The translations under genes were made by a program, and so were the position numbers. Shown here piece by piece: positions 1 to 11,400 of a stretch of DNA of 64,000 nucleotides (position 1 is the first letter of the stretch; each line of letters begins with the position of its first letter). The stretch covers positions 496,001 through 560,000 of the forward strand of contig JACKEY010000005.1 of NCBI GenBank assembly GCA_020632755.1, read 5' to 3'. Under the pieces are notes generated by a model. That model was not told where the DNA came from, searched no databases, and saw only the letters and a program-made list of their open reading frames with translations. This DNA comes from Alphaproteobacteria bacterium. GTDB lineage: Bacteria; Myxococcota_A; UBA796; UBA2385.

Positions 1-673
1 GGAGGACGACCATGATCTCCTTCTCGGTCATGTCGTCCCAGGGGGCGCGGTGCGCGGTGCCGGCGACCAGGATCGCCTCCTTGAGGCCGTTGTGGTAGTT
101 CGCCAGCCGCTCGAGGGCGTTGTCGGCGATCCAGACGGCGCGCTCCTCGTCGACCTGCGCGGTCGAGCGGGCGCTGGTGCGCTTGCGGGGGGCGGCGCGC
201 TTCTCGACCTTCTCGATCGGAGCGGAGCCGGTGCTGCCGACCTCGGCCTTCTTCGGCAGGTCGATGGACGCGGGCTCGCTGCCCTCCAGACCCTCCATGA
301 AGGTGCGCAGGGCCTCGACCGCGTCTTCGTGCTCGCACTCGTCGAGCAGCTCGGCGGCGGCATCGCGGAAGCAGGCGGGGACCTGGTCGGGGGCGGCGCT
401 CTTCAGGCTGTCGACGAAGGCGGCCAGGGGCTCGCCGTCGGGCAGGTCGTTCAGCTCGCGGAACATCTGGGCGCGGAAGGCCACCAGCTCCTTGGCCATC
501 GACGCGGGCACCTGCTCCTGCGCGACCTCGGACAGGGCCAGCAGGTCGAACAGGGTGCCGGGCTCGATCCGCACCAGCGGGGTGCGCAGCACGTCCTGGG
601 TCAGGACCTGGAGGGTGGTGGGGTCGGCCTTGCGCAGGCCGGCCACGGCCACGAGCTTCTTCTTTTCGTCCAC
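1..673 (-). CDS. Unknown protein, 3' end cut by window edge
   Basis: About 224 codons are visible from a GTG start (VDEKKKLVAV...). A GGGAG sequence lies 6 bases upstream of the GTG, which is why I chose it. The frame has strong coding character: high G/C at third positions, and a protein mixing acidic stretches with a basic, Ala/Arg/Ser-rich hinge near residues 155-170. The last visible part (ERAVWIADNALERLANYH...) looks like a folded helical domain that continues beyond the window. No signal peptide or membrane segment is seen. I do not recognise the family. The gene is divergent from the adenosyltransferase gene to its right. Confidence 0.6.
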   Translation of the reverse strand, partial: MDEKKKLVAVAGLRKADPTTLQVLTQDVLRTPLVRIEPGTLFDLLALSEVAQEQVPASMAKELVAFRAQMFRELNDLPDGEPLAAFVDSLKSAAPDQVPACFRDAAAELLDECEHEDAVEALRTFMEGLEGSEPASIDLPKKAEVGSTGSAPIEKVEKRAAPRKRTSARSTAQVDEERAVWIADNALERLANYHNGLKEAILVAGTAHRAPWDDMTEKEIMVVL

Positions 674-989
674 GAGGGCGCTCCCGATGGGGCGTTGAGG
701 AGGAGCCACGGCCGGGCCGTGGGATGTGCGGAGAGGGGGTCCGGCCCGCCGGAGGGGCCTGGCGTCGGGGTGGCGCGGGGGTGTGGGCACCGCGTCGCTG
801 TGCGCAACCGCCGACGATGACGACCACCGTCCGGTATCACGGCAGCCCGGGGTCGGCATTCCGACTGCGCCCGGCGCGCCCGGCCGGCCGCTCGCCGGTC
901 GCGCTTTGCACGCGCTGCCGCAGCGTTATCCGCACCGGACCGCTCTCCTCCCCGGCCCCCCCTCCCCTTCTCCTCCCCCGGCGGACCCC
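674..989. other. Intergenic region between divergent genes
   Basis: About 316 bases separate the divergent starts at 673 and 990. I see no tRNA, riboswitch or convincing terminator. A cobalamin riboswitch might be expected ahead of a cobalamin gene, but I could not find a B12-box-like core. Promoters for both flanking genes presumably lie here, but no clear -35/-10 pair stands out. Confidence 0.4.
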
Positions 990-1580
990 ATGCGCATCAC
1001 CAAGGTCTACACCCGCGTCGGCGACCGCGGCACCACCCGGCTGGCCGGCGGCCAGGAAGTCGCCAAGGACCACGCCCGCATCGAGGCCTACGGCACCATC
1101 GACGAGCTGAACGCCGTGCTCGGCCTGGTCCGGACCTTCAACGCCCGCAGCGACGCCGACGACGCCTCGACGGCCCGGCTCGACGCCATGCTGCACCGCA
1201 TCCAGAACGACCTGTTCAACGTCGGCGCGGACCTGGCGACCCTGCCGGCGGACCGCTGGAAGGGCATGGTGCTGCTGTCGGACGCGGACGTGACCCGGCT
1301 CGAGGACTGGATCGACGAGCTCAACGCCGACCTGGGGCCGCTGCGCGACTTCATCCTGCCTGGCGGGGGGCCCGTGGGCGCCTTCCTGCACCAGGCCCGC
1401 ACCGTCTGCCGCCGCGCCGAGCGCCGGCTGGTCGAGGCCCGGCGGCTCGAGCCGGATATCGACGAGACCGCGGTCCGCTACGTGAACCGGCTCAGCGACT
1501 GGGCCTTCGTCGCGGGACGCTGGGCCGCCAAGGCCCTGGGCGAAGAAGAGCACCTGTGGGAGAAGCCGGCCCGCGACTGA
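990..1580 (+). CDS. ATP:cob(I)alamin adenosyltransferase, PduO type
   Basis: Transfers the adenosyl group of ATP to cob(I)alamin, giving coenzyme B12 in the cytoplasm. The 196-residue protein starts MRITKVYTRVGDRGTTRLAGG, the hallmark N-terminus of PduO-type enzymes (T-x-x-GD-x-G-x-T). It continues with YGTIDELNAVLGLVR and has the C-terminal helix R-x-C-R-R-A-E-R-R near residues 134-145 and VRYVNRLSDWAFVAGR. Length is typical for the single-domain family. The frame stays open upstream, but only the ATG at 990 gives the conserved N-terminus. AdoCbl made here could serve methylmalonyl-CoA mutase, which fits loosely with the acyl-CoA carboxylase genes nearby; that link is inference. Family assignment is firm. 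Confidence 0.93.
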   Translation: MRITKVYTRVGDRGTTRLAGGQEVAKDHARIEAYGTIDELNAVLGLVRTFNARSDADDASTARLDAMLHRIQNDLFNVGADLATLPADRWKGMVLLSDADVTRLEDWIDELNADLGPLRDFILPGGGPVGAFLHQARTVCRRAERRLVEARRLEPDIDETAVRYVNRLSDWAFVAGRWAAKALGEEEHLWEKPARD

Positions 1581-1596
1581 GCCCCGCCCGGCCTGC

Positions 1597-3753
1597 CTAC
1601 TTGACCTGCCGGCACTGGCCGAAGCCGCAGCGGACCTCGGCCTGCTGGCCGGCGGCGACCTTGGCGGTCGTGGCCTTGAGCCAGCCGTCTCCGCCTTCTT
1701 CGCGGATCCAGACCTCGTAGCTGCCCGCGGGCACCACCCCGACGCCGTGCCGCCCGTCGGCGCCGACCAGGTAGGCCTCGGCGCCGGCCACGGTCAGGCT
1801 GCCGCTGCCTCCGGCCTGCTCGGTCGCAGCCGGCGGCTCTGGGGCGGGCTCGGCCCGGCCGGGCGCGGGAGGAGGGGCTGCCGAGGCGTCGGAGGAGGCG
1901 GAGGGCGCGCCGGACGTCGCCTCGCGCGCGGGCGCGGTGCGTGCTGCGCTCTGCACCGGGGGGGCATCCGCGCGGTCGGGGCCCAGGTCCTGGCGGTCGG
2001 CCGGCAGCGGCGAGGGTTCGTCGGCGGGCACAGCAGGAGGGAGGTCGTCGGCCGCGCCAGCCGGGGCCGTGCCCGTGTCGGGCGGCGCGACGGGCTCGGG
2101 CGGCGGCTCGCCCTCGGCCTCGAGCGGCTCGGCGGGCGCATCGATCGCGGGGTCGCGCTCCGGGAGGGCCGCGCCCTCTGTTGGAGGAGCCTCTGGCAGG
2201 TCCAGGCCTTCGAGGGCGCGCACCGTGTCGCTGGGCGAGAGGGCGCCGATCGGCGCCTGCCGGGTCCAGAGCACACCGACCAGGACCAGCGTCGCCAGCT
2301 GGCTCAGGGTCAGCGCGGCGAAGCCGAGGGGCACCCAGCGCGGCAGCGCGGCGGGCGGTGGCTGCGGCGCGGGGGCCACCGCGCGGGCGACCGGGGCCGG
2401 CGGGGCGGCGTCGACCGGGGAGACCACGGTGGCGATGCCGTCGGAGAGCTCGTCTTCCGGCAGTGGCGGCGCCGGCGTCTCTTCGGCCGTGGCCGCCTCG
2501 GACGAGACCGGCTCGGGCCGACCGTCGTCCGGGCTGGGCTCGGACACGGCGTCGGGCTCGACCTCGACCGGCGGGAGCTCCTCCTCGGTCGGTGGATCCT
2601 CGGTCAGGATCTGCGTCCGGTCGTCGTCTCCCGGTGCCGCTTCGAACCGCGCCGCGGCCACCGAGGCCCGCATCTGGCGGAAGCGCTTGGCGAGGGCCTC
2701 GAAGTCCCCGGCGAGCACCAGCGGGTCGAGGTACCGCCGGGCGGGGTCGATCGACAGCGCGCTGTCCAGGATGCGCAGGATCTCCTTGGCGAGCTGGCCC
2801 TCCATCACTTCCTGTGGCGCGCCGAACACGCCGGCCAGGGCGTCGCTGACCTGGCGCCGGTCCCGATCGGGCAGCCGGTCGGGGTACAGGAACTGGCGCG
2901 GGTCCAGGGGGCGATCGACGAACAGCCCGGGCTTGCGGCTGTGCAGGTCCTCGAGCAGCGACGCGCGGTGGCTGCGGAAGTGCACGCTGTCGGTGCCGCC
3001 GACGGGAAGCTCGACGGCGCGGCCGTCGGTGCCGGGGCGCTGGTGGGCGCGCAGCCGGACCAGCGCCAGGAAGGTCGCGCCGATCGCCCAGGTGTGGCGG
3101 GCCATCGGCTGCTCGGTCGTCGCCAAGAAGATGTCTTCGGGCGCCGCGTAGGCGCTGGTGGTCGTCATGACCTCGGTGCCGCCGTCGGGATCGGCGTCGG
3201 CCGGGCCCAGCATGTCTTCGGCGCCGAAGTCCGACAGCACCCAGCGGCGGTCGTCGGTGCGCAGCACGCTGCGGGGTCGGATCCGCGGCGCCGCACGCTC
3301 CAGCGCGGGGTCCGTCCGGCAGGCCGCGCGCCAGTCCGCCAGGCGTCGGCAGACATCGGCCATGGCCAGACACAGGTGCCGGAAGCCGTCCGGCTCTGCC
3401 GCGCTGCGGGACCACCAGCCCTCGAGCTCGACCGGGCACCAGTCGGTGATGACGGCGCCGCCGTCCACCTGGTCGTGCAGCCGTGGCCCCGGCGACGCCG
3501 TCGGCAGGTCCGACAGCCTCCGCAGGGCCTCGCGCTCGCGCGCCATCGACAGGTGGGCGGCTTCGCTCAGCCCGTTGTCCTCGACGAGCGCTAGCCTGCG
3601 CCCGGCGGCCGGCCCCCCGGGTCGTGGCGGGTCGCCGGTGGCGACCACCGGCGTCACCCGGCGGCGGGGTCCCTCGCGGACCGGCTCGGTGGGATCGGCC
3701 TGGTAGACGCGCCCCGAGGCGCCCTTCCAGCTGGCGTCAGAACCGGCGCCCAA
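1597..3753 (-). CDS. Membrane-anchored protein-kinase-like protein (pseudokinase)
   Basis: A protein of about 718 residues. The N-terminal 300 or so residues have a kinase fold signature: glycine loop GASGRVYQA near residue 11, DFG retained in SDFGAED (about 175), and an APE-like AYAAPED. The VAIK lysine is not apparent (the strand reads RRLALVED), and the HRD position reads RPRSVL, so the catalytic base is missing. After an acidic/Pro linker there is one membrane helix (about residues 469-494), a long Ala/Pro/Glu region and a small C-terminal beta domain (about 655-718) reminiscent of PEGA-like modules. The chosen start is a TTG at 3753 that overlaps the end of the preceding gene by 17 bases; no ATG precedes the glycine loop in a plausible place. 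Likely a sensor or scaffold rather than an active kinase. Confidence 0.72.
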   Translation of the reverse strand: MGAGSDASWKGASGRVYQADPTEPVREGPRRRVTPVVATGDPPRPGGPAAGRRLALVEDNGLSEAAHLSMAREREALRRLSDLPTASPGPRLHDQVDGGAVITDWCPVELEGWWSRSAAEPDGFRHLCLAMADVCRRLADWRAACRTDPALERAAPRIRPRSVLRTDDRRWVLSDFGAEDMLGPADADPDGGTEVMTTTSAYAAPEDIFLATTEQPMARHTWAIGATFLALVRLRAHQRPGTDGRAVELPVGGTDSVHFRSHRASLLEDLHSRKPGLFVDRPLDPRQFLYPDRLPDRDRRQVSDALAGVFGAPQEVMEGQLAKEILRILDSALSIDPARRYLDPLVLAGDFEALAKRFRQMRASVAAARFEAAPGDDDRTQILTEDPPTEEELPPVEVEPDAVSEPSPDDGRPEPVSSEAATAEETPAPPLPEDELSDGIATVVSPVDAAPPAPVARAVAPAPQPPPAALPRWVPLGFAALTLSQLATLVLVGVLWTRQAPIGALSPSDTVRALEGLDLPEAPPTEGAALPERDPAIDAPAEPLEAEGEPPPEPVAPPDTGTAPAGAADDLPPAVPADEPSPLPADRQDLGPDRADAPPVQSAARTAPAREATSGAPSASSDASAAPPPAPGRAEPAPEPPAATEQAGGSGSLTVAGAEAYLVGADGRHGVGVVPAGSYEVWIREEGGDGWLKATTAKVAAGQQAEVRCGFGQCRQVK

Positions 3754-4789
3754 TGACCAGTCCCGGGGTGTCGGCGTCGAGCTGGATGCCGACGATGCCG
3801 ATGCCCACACCCACCGCCAGGGTCGCACCGCTGGCGATGACCAGCGTGTTGGTGGCGGACTGCGCGTCGAGCAGGGCGTCGGTGGTGGTCGCGCTGTCGA
3901 ACTTGTCCCGCGCGGGGAAGGACAGGCCGTAGATCACCCCGCTGGCGACGACACCGACGGCGCCCGTGACCAGGAGGGGGGTCTTGGCCTTGGGCCGGAT
4001 GCGCTTCACGGTCTGCACCGCGTAGGGATCGGAGCCGACCGTCGACGTGCTGGCGACGCTGTCGTTGCCCTTCTTCTTCTTCTTGCCGCCCTGGGCTTCG
4101 GCCAGCGCGGCCTGGCGGGCAGCCCAGGCTTCTTCGGTGATCAGCACCTGCTCGGGGAGATCGTTGCCGTCGACCAGCCAGCCCGAGACCACCCGTGCCG
4201 AGCCGGTGTCGACGAGCTGCACCACGTGGGGACGGCCGGTGGTCAGCGCCGGCTCGGACAGGGGCTTGCCGTCCACCAGCAGCTCCTGGCCTTCGGGCAC
4301 GTCCAGGCGCATGCCCGAGATCTCGACGGGGGGCTGACCCGCCATGGCGCGCTCGCCGTCGAAGGCGTCGCGCAGCGGGTGCCCCTGGGGCAGGTCGTTG
4401 ACGTCCCACTCGAAGGCGGGATCGACCTCGAGCGCGGTGCGCATCCAGCGCGTGCCCAGGTCCTTGTCGCCGGTCAGGTACTGCCAGGCGCCCAGGAAGC
4501 GGTAGGCGCTGGCGTAGGCCGGCACCGGCAGGGGCTCGGTCAGGCAGGCCAGGCCCGTGTCCATGCGGGCGCCGGCCTTGTTGAAGGCGGCTTCGTCCAG
4601 CTCGCGCAGGGCGACGGTCATGGTGCCCAGGTCTTCGCTGGCCATGGTCGCCGAGTAGGGCGTGGCGCAGTCCTGCGCCAGGGCCACGGAGGGCGCCACG
4701 AGGAGCGCCCCGCCGAGCCCGAGGGCGGCGAGCAGACGGCCGGCGCCGCGGCGGGGGGGGCTGCGGCGGAGGAGGAGGGTGTCGGTCAT
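3737..4789 (-). CDS. Exported protein with two C-terminal membrane helices
   Basis: A 350-residue protein of unknown function. It opens with an Arg-rich n-region and a hydrophobic stretch ending in VALAQD, a good signal peptide. The middle (about 40-150) looks helical and TPR-like. A stretch resembling a PEGA-type beta module follows (EGQELLVDGKPLSEPAL, about 180-200). Then come a Lys-rich block (GGKKKKKG) and two hydrophobic segments (about 280-300 and 318-338), so the C-terminus is membrane bound. Its stop overlaps the proposed start of the pseudokinase gene, so the two are probably co-translated and may work together at the envelope. No catalytic motif is seen. Confidence 0.8.
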   Translation of the reverse strand: MTDTLLLRRSPPRRGAGRLLAALGLGGALLVAPSVALAQDCATPYSATMASEDLGTMTVALRELDEAAFNKAGARMDTGLACLTEPLPVPAYASAYRFLGAWQYLTGDKDLGTRWMRTALEVDPAFEWDVNDLPQGHPLRDAFDGERAMAGQPPVEISGMRLDVPEGQELLVDGKPLSEPALTTGRPHVVQLVDTGSARVVSGWLVDGNDLPEQVLITEEAWAARQAALAEAQGGKKKKKGNDSVASTSTVGSDPYAVQTVKRIRPKAKTPLLVTGAVGVVASGVIYGLSFPARDKFDSATTTDALLDAQSATNTLVIASGATLAVGVGIGIVGIQLDADTPGLVIGRRF

Positions 4790-4877
4790 GGTCCGTCCGT
4801 CTCACACGGGTCGGGTGGCAGGCGGGGATCCTACCACGGGCCCGACGCCGGCAGGATCCGGGTGGTCCCGGCCAGCG

Positions 4878-6916
<2,039 letters not shown>

Positions 6917-6920
<4 letters not shown>

Positions 6921-8293
6921 GGGGACTCCGAGGGGGCGGCGAGGTCGGAACCGGCGAGGAGATCGGCGAGCGCCCCCTCGAGCCAGCTGGTGTCGTAGGC
7001 GCCGGAGCGGAAGGCCGGTGCGTCCACGATCGCCCGGTGCAGCCCGGCGGTGGTGGGCACGCCCTCGACCCGCAGCGAGGCGAGGGCCCGCGCCATCCGG
7101 TCGAGGGCCTGGGTGCGGTCCGCGCCGTGGGTGATGAGCTTGGCGATCATGCTGTCGTAGTGAGGCGACACGCGGTCGCCCGCCGCGAGGTGGGTGTCGA
7201 CGCGCACGCCCTCGCCCTGGGGCAGCTCCAGGACGGGGACCGGTCCCGGCGTCGGCCGGAAGTCGTCGGCCACCCGCTCGGCGTTGATCCGGCACTCCAC
7301 GGCATGACCCCGCGCGGGGTAGCGCTCGAGGAGGTCCGAGGGCAGCGGCTCGTTGGCGGCGATCCGCAGCTGCCACTCGACCAGATCGATGCCCCGCACC
7401 GCCTCGGTCACCGTGTGCTCGACCTGCAGCCGGGTGTTCATCTCCATGAACCACAGGCCCCCGTCCTGATCGAGGAGCATCTCGACGGTGCCGGCCCCCC
7501 GGTAGCCGAGCGCGACACAGGCCTGCTCGACGGTGGCGAAGACCCTCGCCCGCAGCGCGTCGTCGACGGCCGGAGAGGGGGTCTCCTCGACCAGCTTCTG
7601 GTGGCGGCGCTGCACCGAGCACTCGCGCTCGCCCAGGACGAAGGCGCGGCGCCCGTCGCAGAGCACCTGCAGCTCGATGTGGCGGCCGCGCTCGATGAGC
7701 TTCTCCATGTACAGGCGGGGGTCACCGAAGGCGCTGGACGCCTCGGCGGTCGCGGCGCGGAAGGCGTCGTCGAGCTGGTCCAGCGCGTAGACCCGGCGCA
7801 TGCCGCGGCCGCCACCGCCGGAGACCGCCTTGAGCAGGACAGGGACGCCGATGCGCGCGGCCTCGGCGCGGGCCTGGGCGAGGTCTTCGACGGGACCCGC
7901 GCTGCCGGGCACCGGAGCGACCCCGAGCGCGGTCATGGTCCGACGGGCCTCGGCCTTGTCCGCCATGCGGCGCATGCTGGCGCTGTCGGGGCCGACGAAG
8001 GTCAGCCGAGCCGCCTCGCAGCGGGCGGCGAAGGTCGGGTTCTCGCTCAGGAAGCCCCAGCCGGGGTGCACGGCGCTGCAGCGGTGGCGGAGGCCCGCCG
8101 CGATCAGGGCGTCGGCGTCCAGGTAGGCCCGGCGATCGCCGATCCCGGCGACGACGGTCGCCTGCTGCAGGTAGGACAGGTCTCGATCGGCATCGGTGGC
8201 GACCGCGACGGTCTCGATGCCCATGGCAGAGGCCGTGCGGATGACGCGGGCAGCGACCTCGCCCCGGTTCGCGACCAGGATGCGACGGAACAT
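6917..8293 (-). CDS. Biotin carboxylase subunit of acyl-CoA carboxylase
   Basis: Carboxylates protein-bound biotin using ATP and bicarbonate. The 458-residue protein has the standard N-terminus MFRRILVANRGEVAARVIR, the HPGWGFLSEN loop, the ATP-grasp glycine loop SGGGGRGMR (about 165), the ERECSVQRRHQK segment and the catalytic EMNTRLQVEHTVTE (about 285-298). Length matches AccC-type subunits without a biotinyl domain; that domain sits on the partner encoded immediately downstream. The ATG at 8293 has GAGG 4 bases upstream. Gene order and the GTGA overlap show a two-gene operon. It could also serve a housekeeping ACC, but the coupling favours a dedicated acyl-CoA carboxylase. Confidence 0.93.
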
Positions 8294-8385
8294 GGGCCCT
8301 CGGGGGGAGACGGGGGTTTGGGCCCTGGCTCGGGGCCAGGCCGGGGCCTTAGCCCACGCCCACGGCGAGGGCGATCCCGACGCAG

Positions 8386-8414
8386 TTGACATGGGGATGA
8401 CAAGACGTGACGAT
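8386..8414 (+). promoter_or_regulatory. Possible sigma-70 promoter for the repeat-protein gene
   Basis: A perfect TTGACA (8386-8391) is followed after 17 bases by GACGAT (8409-8414), a poor -10. It would start transcription about 60 bases before the ATG at 8482. The -35 is good and the -10 weak, so this is tentative. Confidence 0.35.
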
Positions 8415-8481
8415 CAGGGCGTCTGCGCCGCCTGCGCGCCCGGTCCCCATCGGCTCGCCCCCACTCGCCTCCGAGGTCTCC

Positions 8482-11400
8482 ATGACTCCGTCCGTCCTCA
8501 CCCTGCTCGCCCTCGCCTCCCCTGCCTCTGCGGCGGACCTCGAGGTCTCCGGCACCACCGTCACGCTGGACGGGACGGTCACCTACGACCGGATCTCGGT
8601 GACCGACGGCGGCATCATCTACGTCACGGCCTACGACGGGACCGGCACCACCGGCACCCTGGCCCTGGTGGCCGACGAGATCTACATCGACAGCACGAGC
8701 TCGATCGTGGCGTCGGCCCGCGGCTACCGCGGCATCACGAACAGCGACGGCGAAGGCGCCGGCGGTGGCGAAGGCGGATCGACGGTGCGCGACGGCGGCG
8801 GCGGTGGTGGCCACGGCGGAGCCGGCGGCGACGGCAGCCAGGACGGGTGCACCGGGACCGACGGCCTGGGCGGCGCGGCGACGGCCGACGCCGACACCGT
8901 CGGGCACAGCCTGGGCAGCGGCGGTGGCTCGGCAGGCACCGGCGACGGCGACGGCGGCGGCCGCGGCGGCCACGGCGGCGGCAGCATCTGGCTGCAGGCC
9001 GCGACCATCACCATCGAAGGCACCATCGTCACCGACGGCCAGGACGCCACCACCTACAACAACGACGGCGCGGGCGGCGGCGCGGGCGGCGGCGTGCTGA
9101 TCATCGCCGACGAGCTGTCCTGCACCGGCAGCATCTATGCCCGGGGCGGCGACGGCGGTGTGGCGGACGACGCGGGCGGCGGCGGCGGTGGCGGCTTCGT
9201 CCGGCAGTTCTACGACACCAGCGGCACGACCTGTGCGGTGGACACCACCGGCGGCGACGGCTCCTGCGGCGCCGACGACGGCGGCGCCGGCCTGAGCGCC
9301 ACCGGCGAGTACGACTTCGACGGCGACGGCTACACGTCCAGCGAGGGCGACTGCGAGCCGACCGATGCCGACATCGGTCCGGGCGCGACGGAGACCTGGT
9401 ACGACGGCATCGACAGCGACTGCGACGGCGCCAGCGACTACGACGCGGACGGTGACGGCGACGACAGCGACGCCTACGGCGGCGGCGACTGCGACGACAG
9501 CGACGCGTCGATCTACGACGGCGCGACCGAGACCTGGTACGACGGGGTCGACAGCGACTGCGACGGGGCCAGCGACTACGACGCCGACGGCGACGGGCAC
9601 GACAGCGACAGCTACGGCGGCGACGACTGCGACGACGGCGACGCGTCGATCTACGACGGCGCGACGGAGACCTGGTACGACGGGGTCGACAGCGACTGCG
9701 ACGGGGCCAGCGACTACGACGCGGACGGGGACGGCGACGCCAGCGACGCCTACGGCGGCGGCGACTGCGACGACACGGACGCCAGCATCAGCAGCGGGGC
9801 GACCGAGACCTGGTACGACGGCATCGACAGCGACTGCGACGGGGCCAGCGACTACGACGCGGACGGGGACGGCGACGACAGCGATGTCTACGGCGGAACC
9901 GACTGCGACGACACGGACGCCAGCATCTACGACGGCGCGACCGACACCTGGTACGACGGCGTCGACAGCGACTGTGCCGGCGACAGCGACTACGACGCGG
10001 ACGGCGACGGCGACGACAGCGATGCCTACGGCGGCGGCGACTGCGACGACACCGACGCGTCGATCTACGACGGTGCGACGGACACCTGGTACGACGGCAT
10101 CGACAGCGACTGCGACGGGGCCAGCGACTACGACGCGGACGGCGACGGCAGCGACAGCGAGGCCTACGGCGGCAGCGACTGCGACGACACCGACGCCACG
10201 ATCTACGACGGCGCGACCGAGACCTGGTACGACGGGGTCGACGGCGACTGCGACGGGGCCAGCGACTACGACGCGGACGGCGACGGCCACGACAGCGATG
10301 CCTGGGGCGGTGACGACTGTGACGACACCGACGACACGATCTACCCGGGCGCCGACGAGATCGAGGCCGACGGCATCGACCAGGACTGCAACGGCGTGGA
10401 CAGCGGCGTCGACACCGACGGCGACGGCCTGACCGACGACGACGAGGTCGACCTGGGCACGGATCCCTTCGACGACGACACCGACGACGACGGCCTGACC
10501 GACGGCGACGAGGTCGACGGCGGCACCGATCCCCTCGACGAAGACACCGACGACGACGGGCTGAGCGACGGCGACGAGGTCGACCTCGGCACCGACCCCC
10601 TCGACGACGACACCGACGACGACGGCCTGACCGACGGCGACGAGGTCGACGTGCACGACACCGACCCGCTGGACCCCGACACCGACGACGACGGGCTGAG
10701 CGACGGCGACGAGGTCGACGTCCATGGCACCGACCCGCTGGCGGACGACACCGACCTGGACGGCCTGACCGACGGCGACGAGGTCGACGTCTACGGCACC
10801 GATCCCCTCGACCGCGACACGGACGACGGCGGCACCGGCGACGGCGTCGAGGTGCTCCTCGACGGCACCGATCCCCTCGACCCCAGCGACGACATCACCG
10901 ACACGACCGACACCGACGGCGACGGGCTCACCGACCGCGACGAAGAGGTGCTCGGCACCGATCCCCTCGACCCGGACAGCGACGACGACGGGCTGACCGA
11001 CGGCGAAGAGGCCGGCGAAGGCGGCACCGGGACCGATCCGCTGGACGGTGACACCGACGACGACGGCATCGGCGACGGCCGCGAGGTCGACGAGCTCGGC
11101 ACCGATCCCAAGGACCGCGACAGCGACGACGACGGGCTGAGCGACGGCGAGGAAGCCGGCACCGACGACGGCAGCACGACCGGTGCGGGCACCGACCCGC
11201 TGGATCCCGACAGCGACGACGACGGGCTGAGTGACGGCGAGGAGGTGCTGGAGCACGGCACCGACCCGCTGGATCCCGACAGCGACGACGACCGCCTGAC
11301 CGACGGCGACGAGATCGAGCGCGGCACCGATCCGCTGGACAGCGACACCGACGACGGCGGCGTGCCCGACGGCGACGAGGTCGATGCCGGCACCGATCCC

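Noticed and set aside
674..989. Cobalamin riboswitch ahead of the adenosyltransferase gene
   Set aside because: No B12-box-like core or matching hairpins could be found in the 316 bases.
9361..10326. Regular 138-bp periodicity that might suggest a CRISPR or satellite array
   Set aside because: The units are in frame, lack unique spacers of constant length and encode MopE-type metal-binding motifs.
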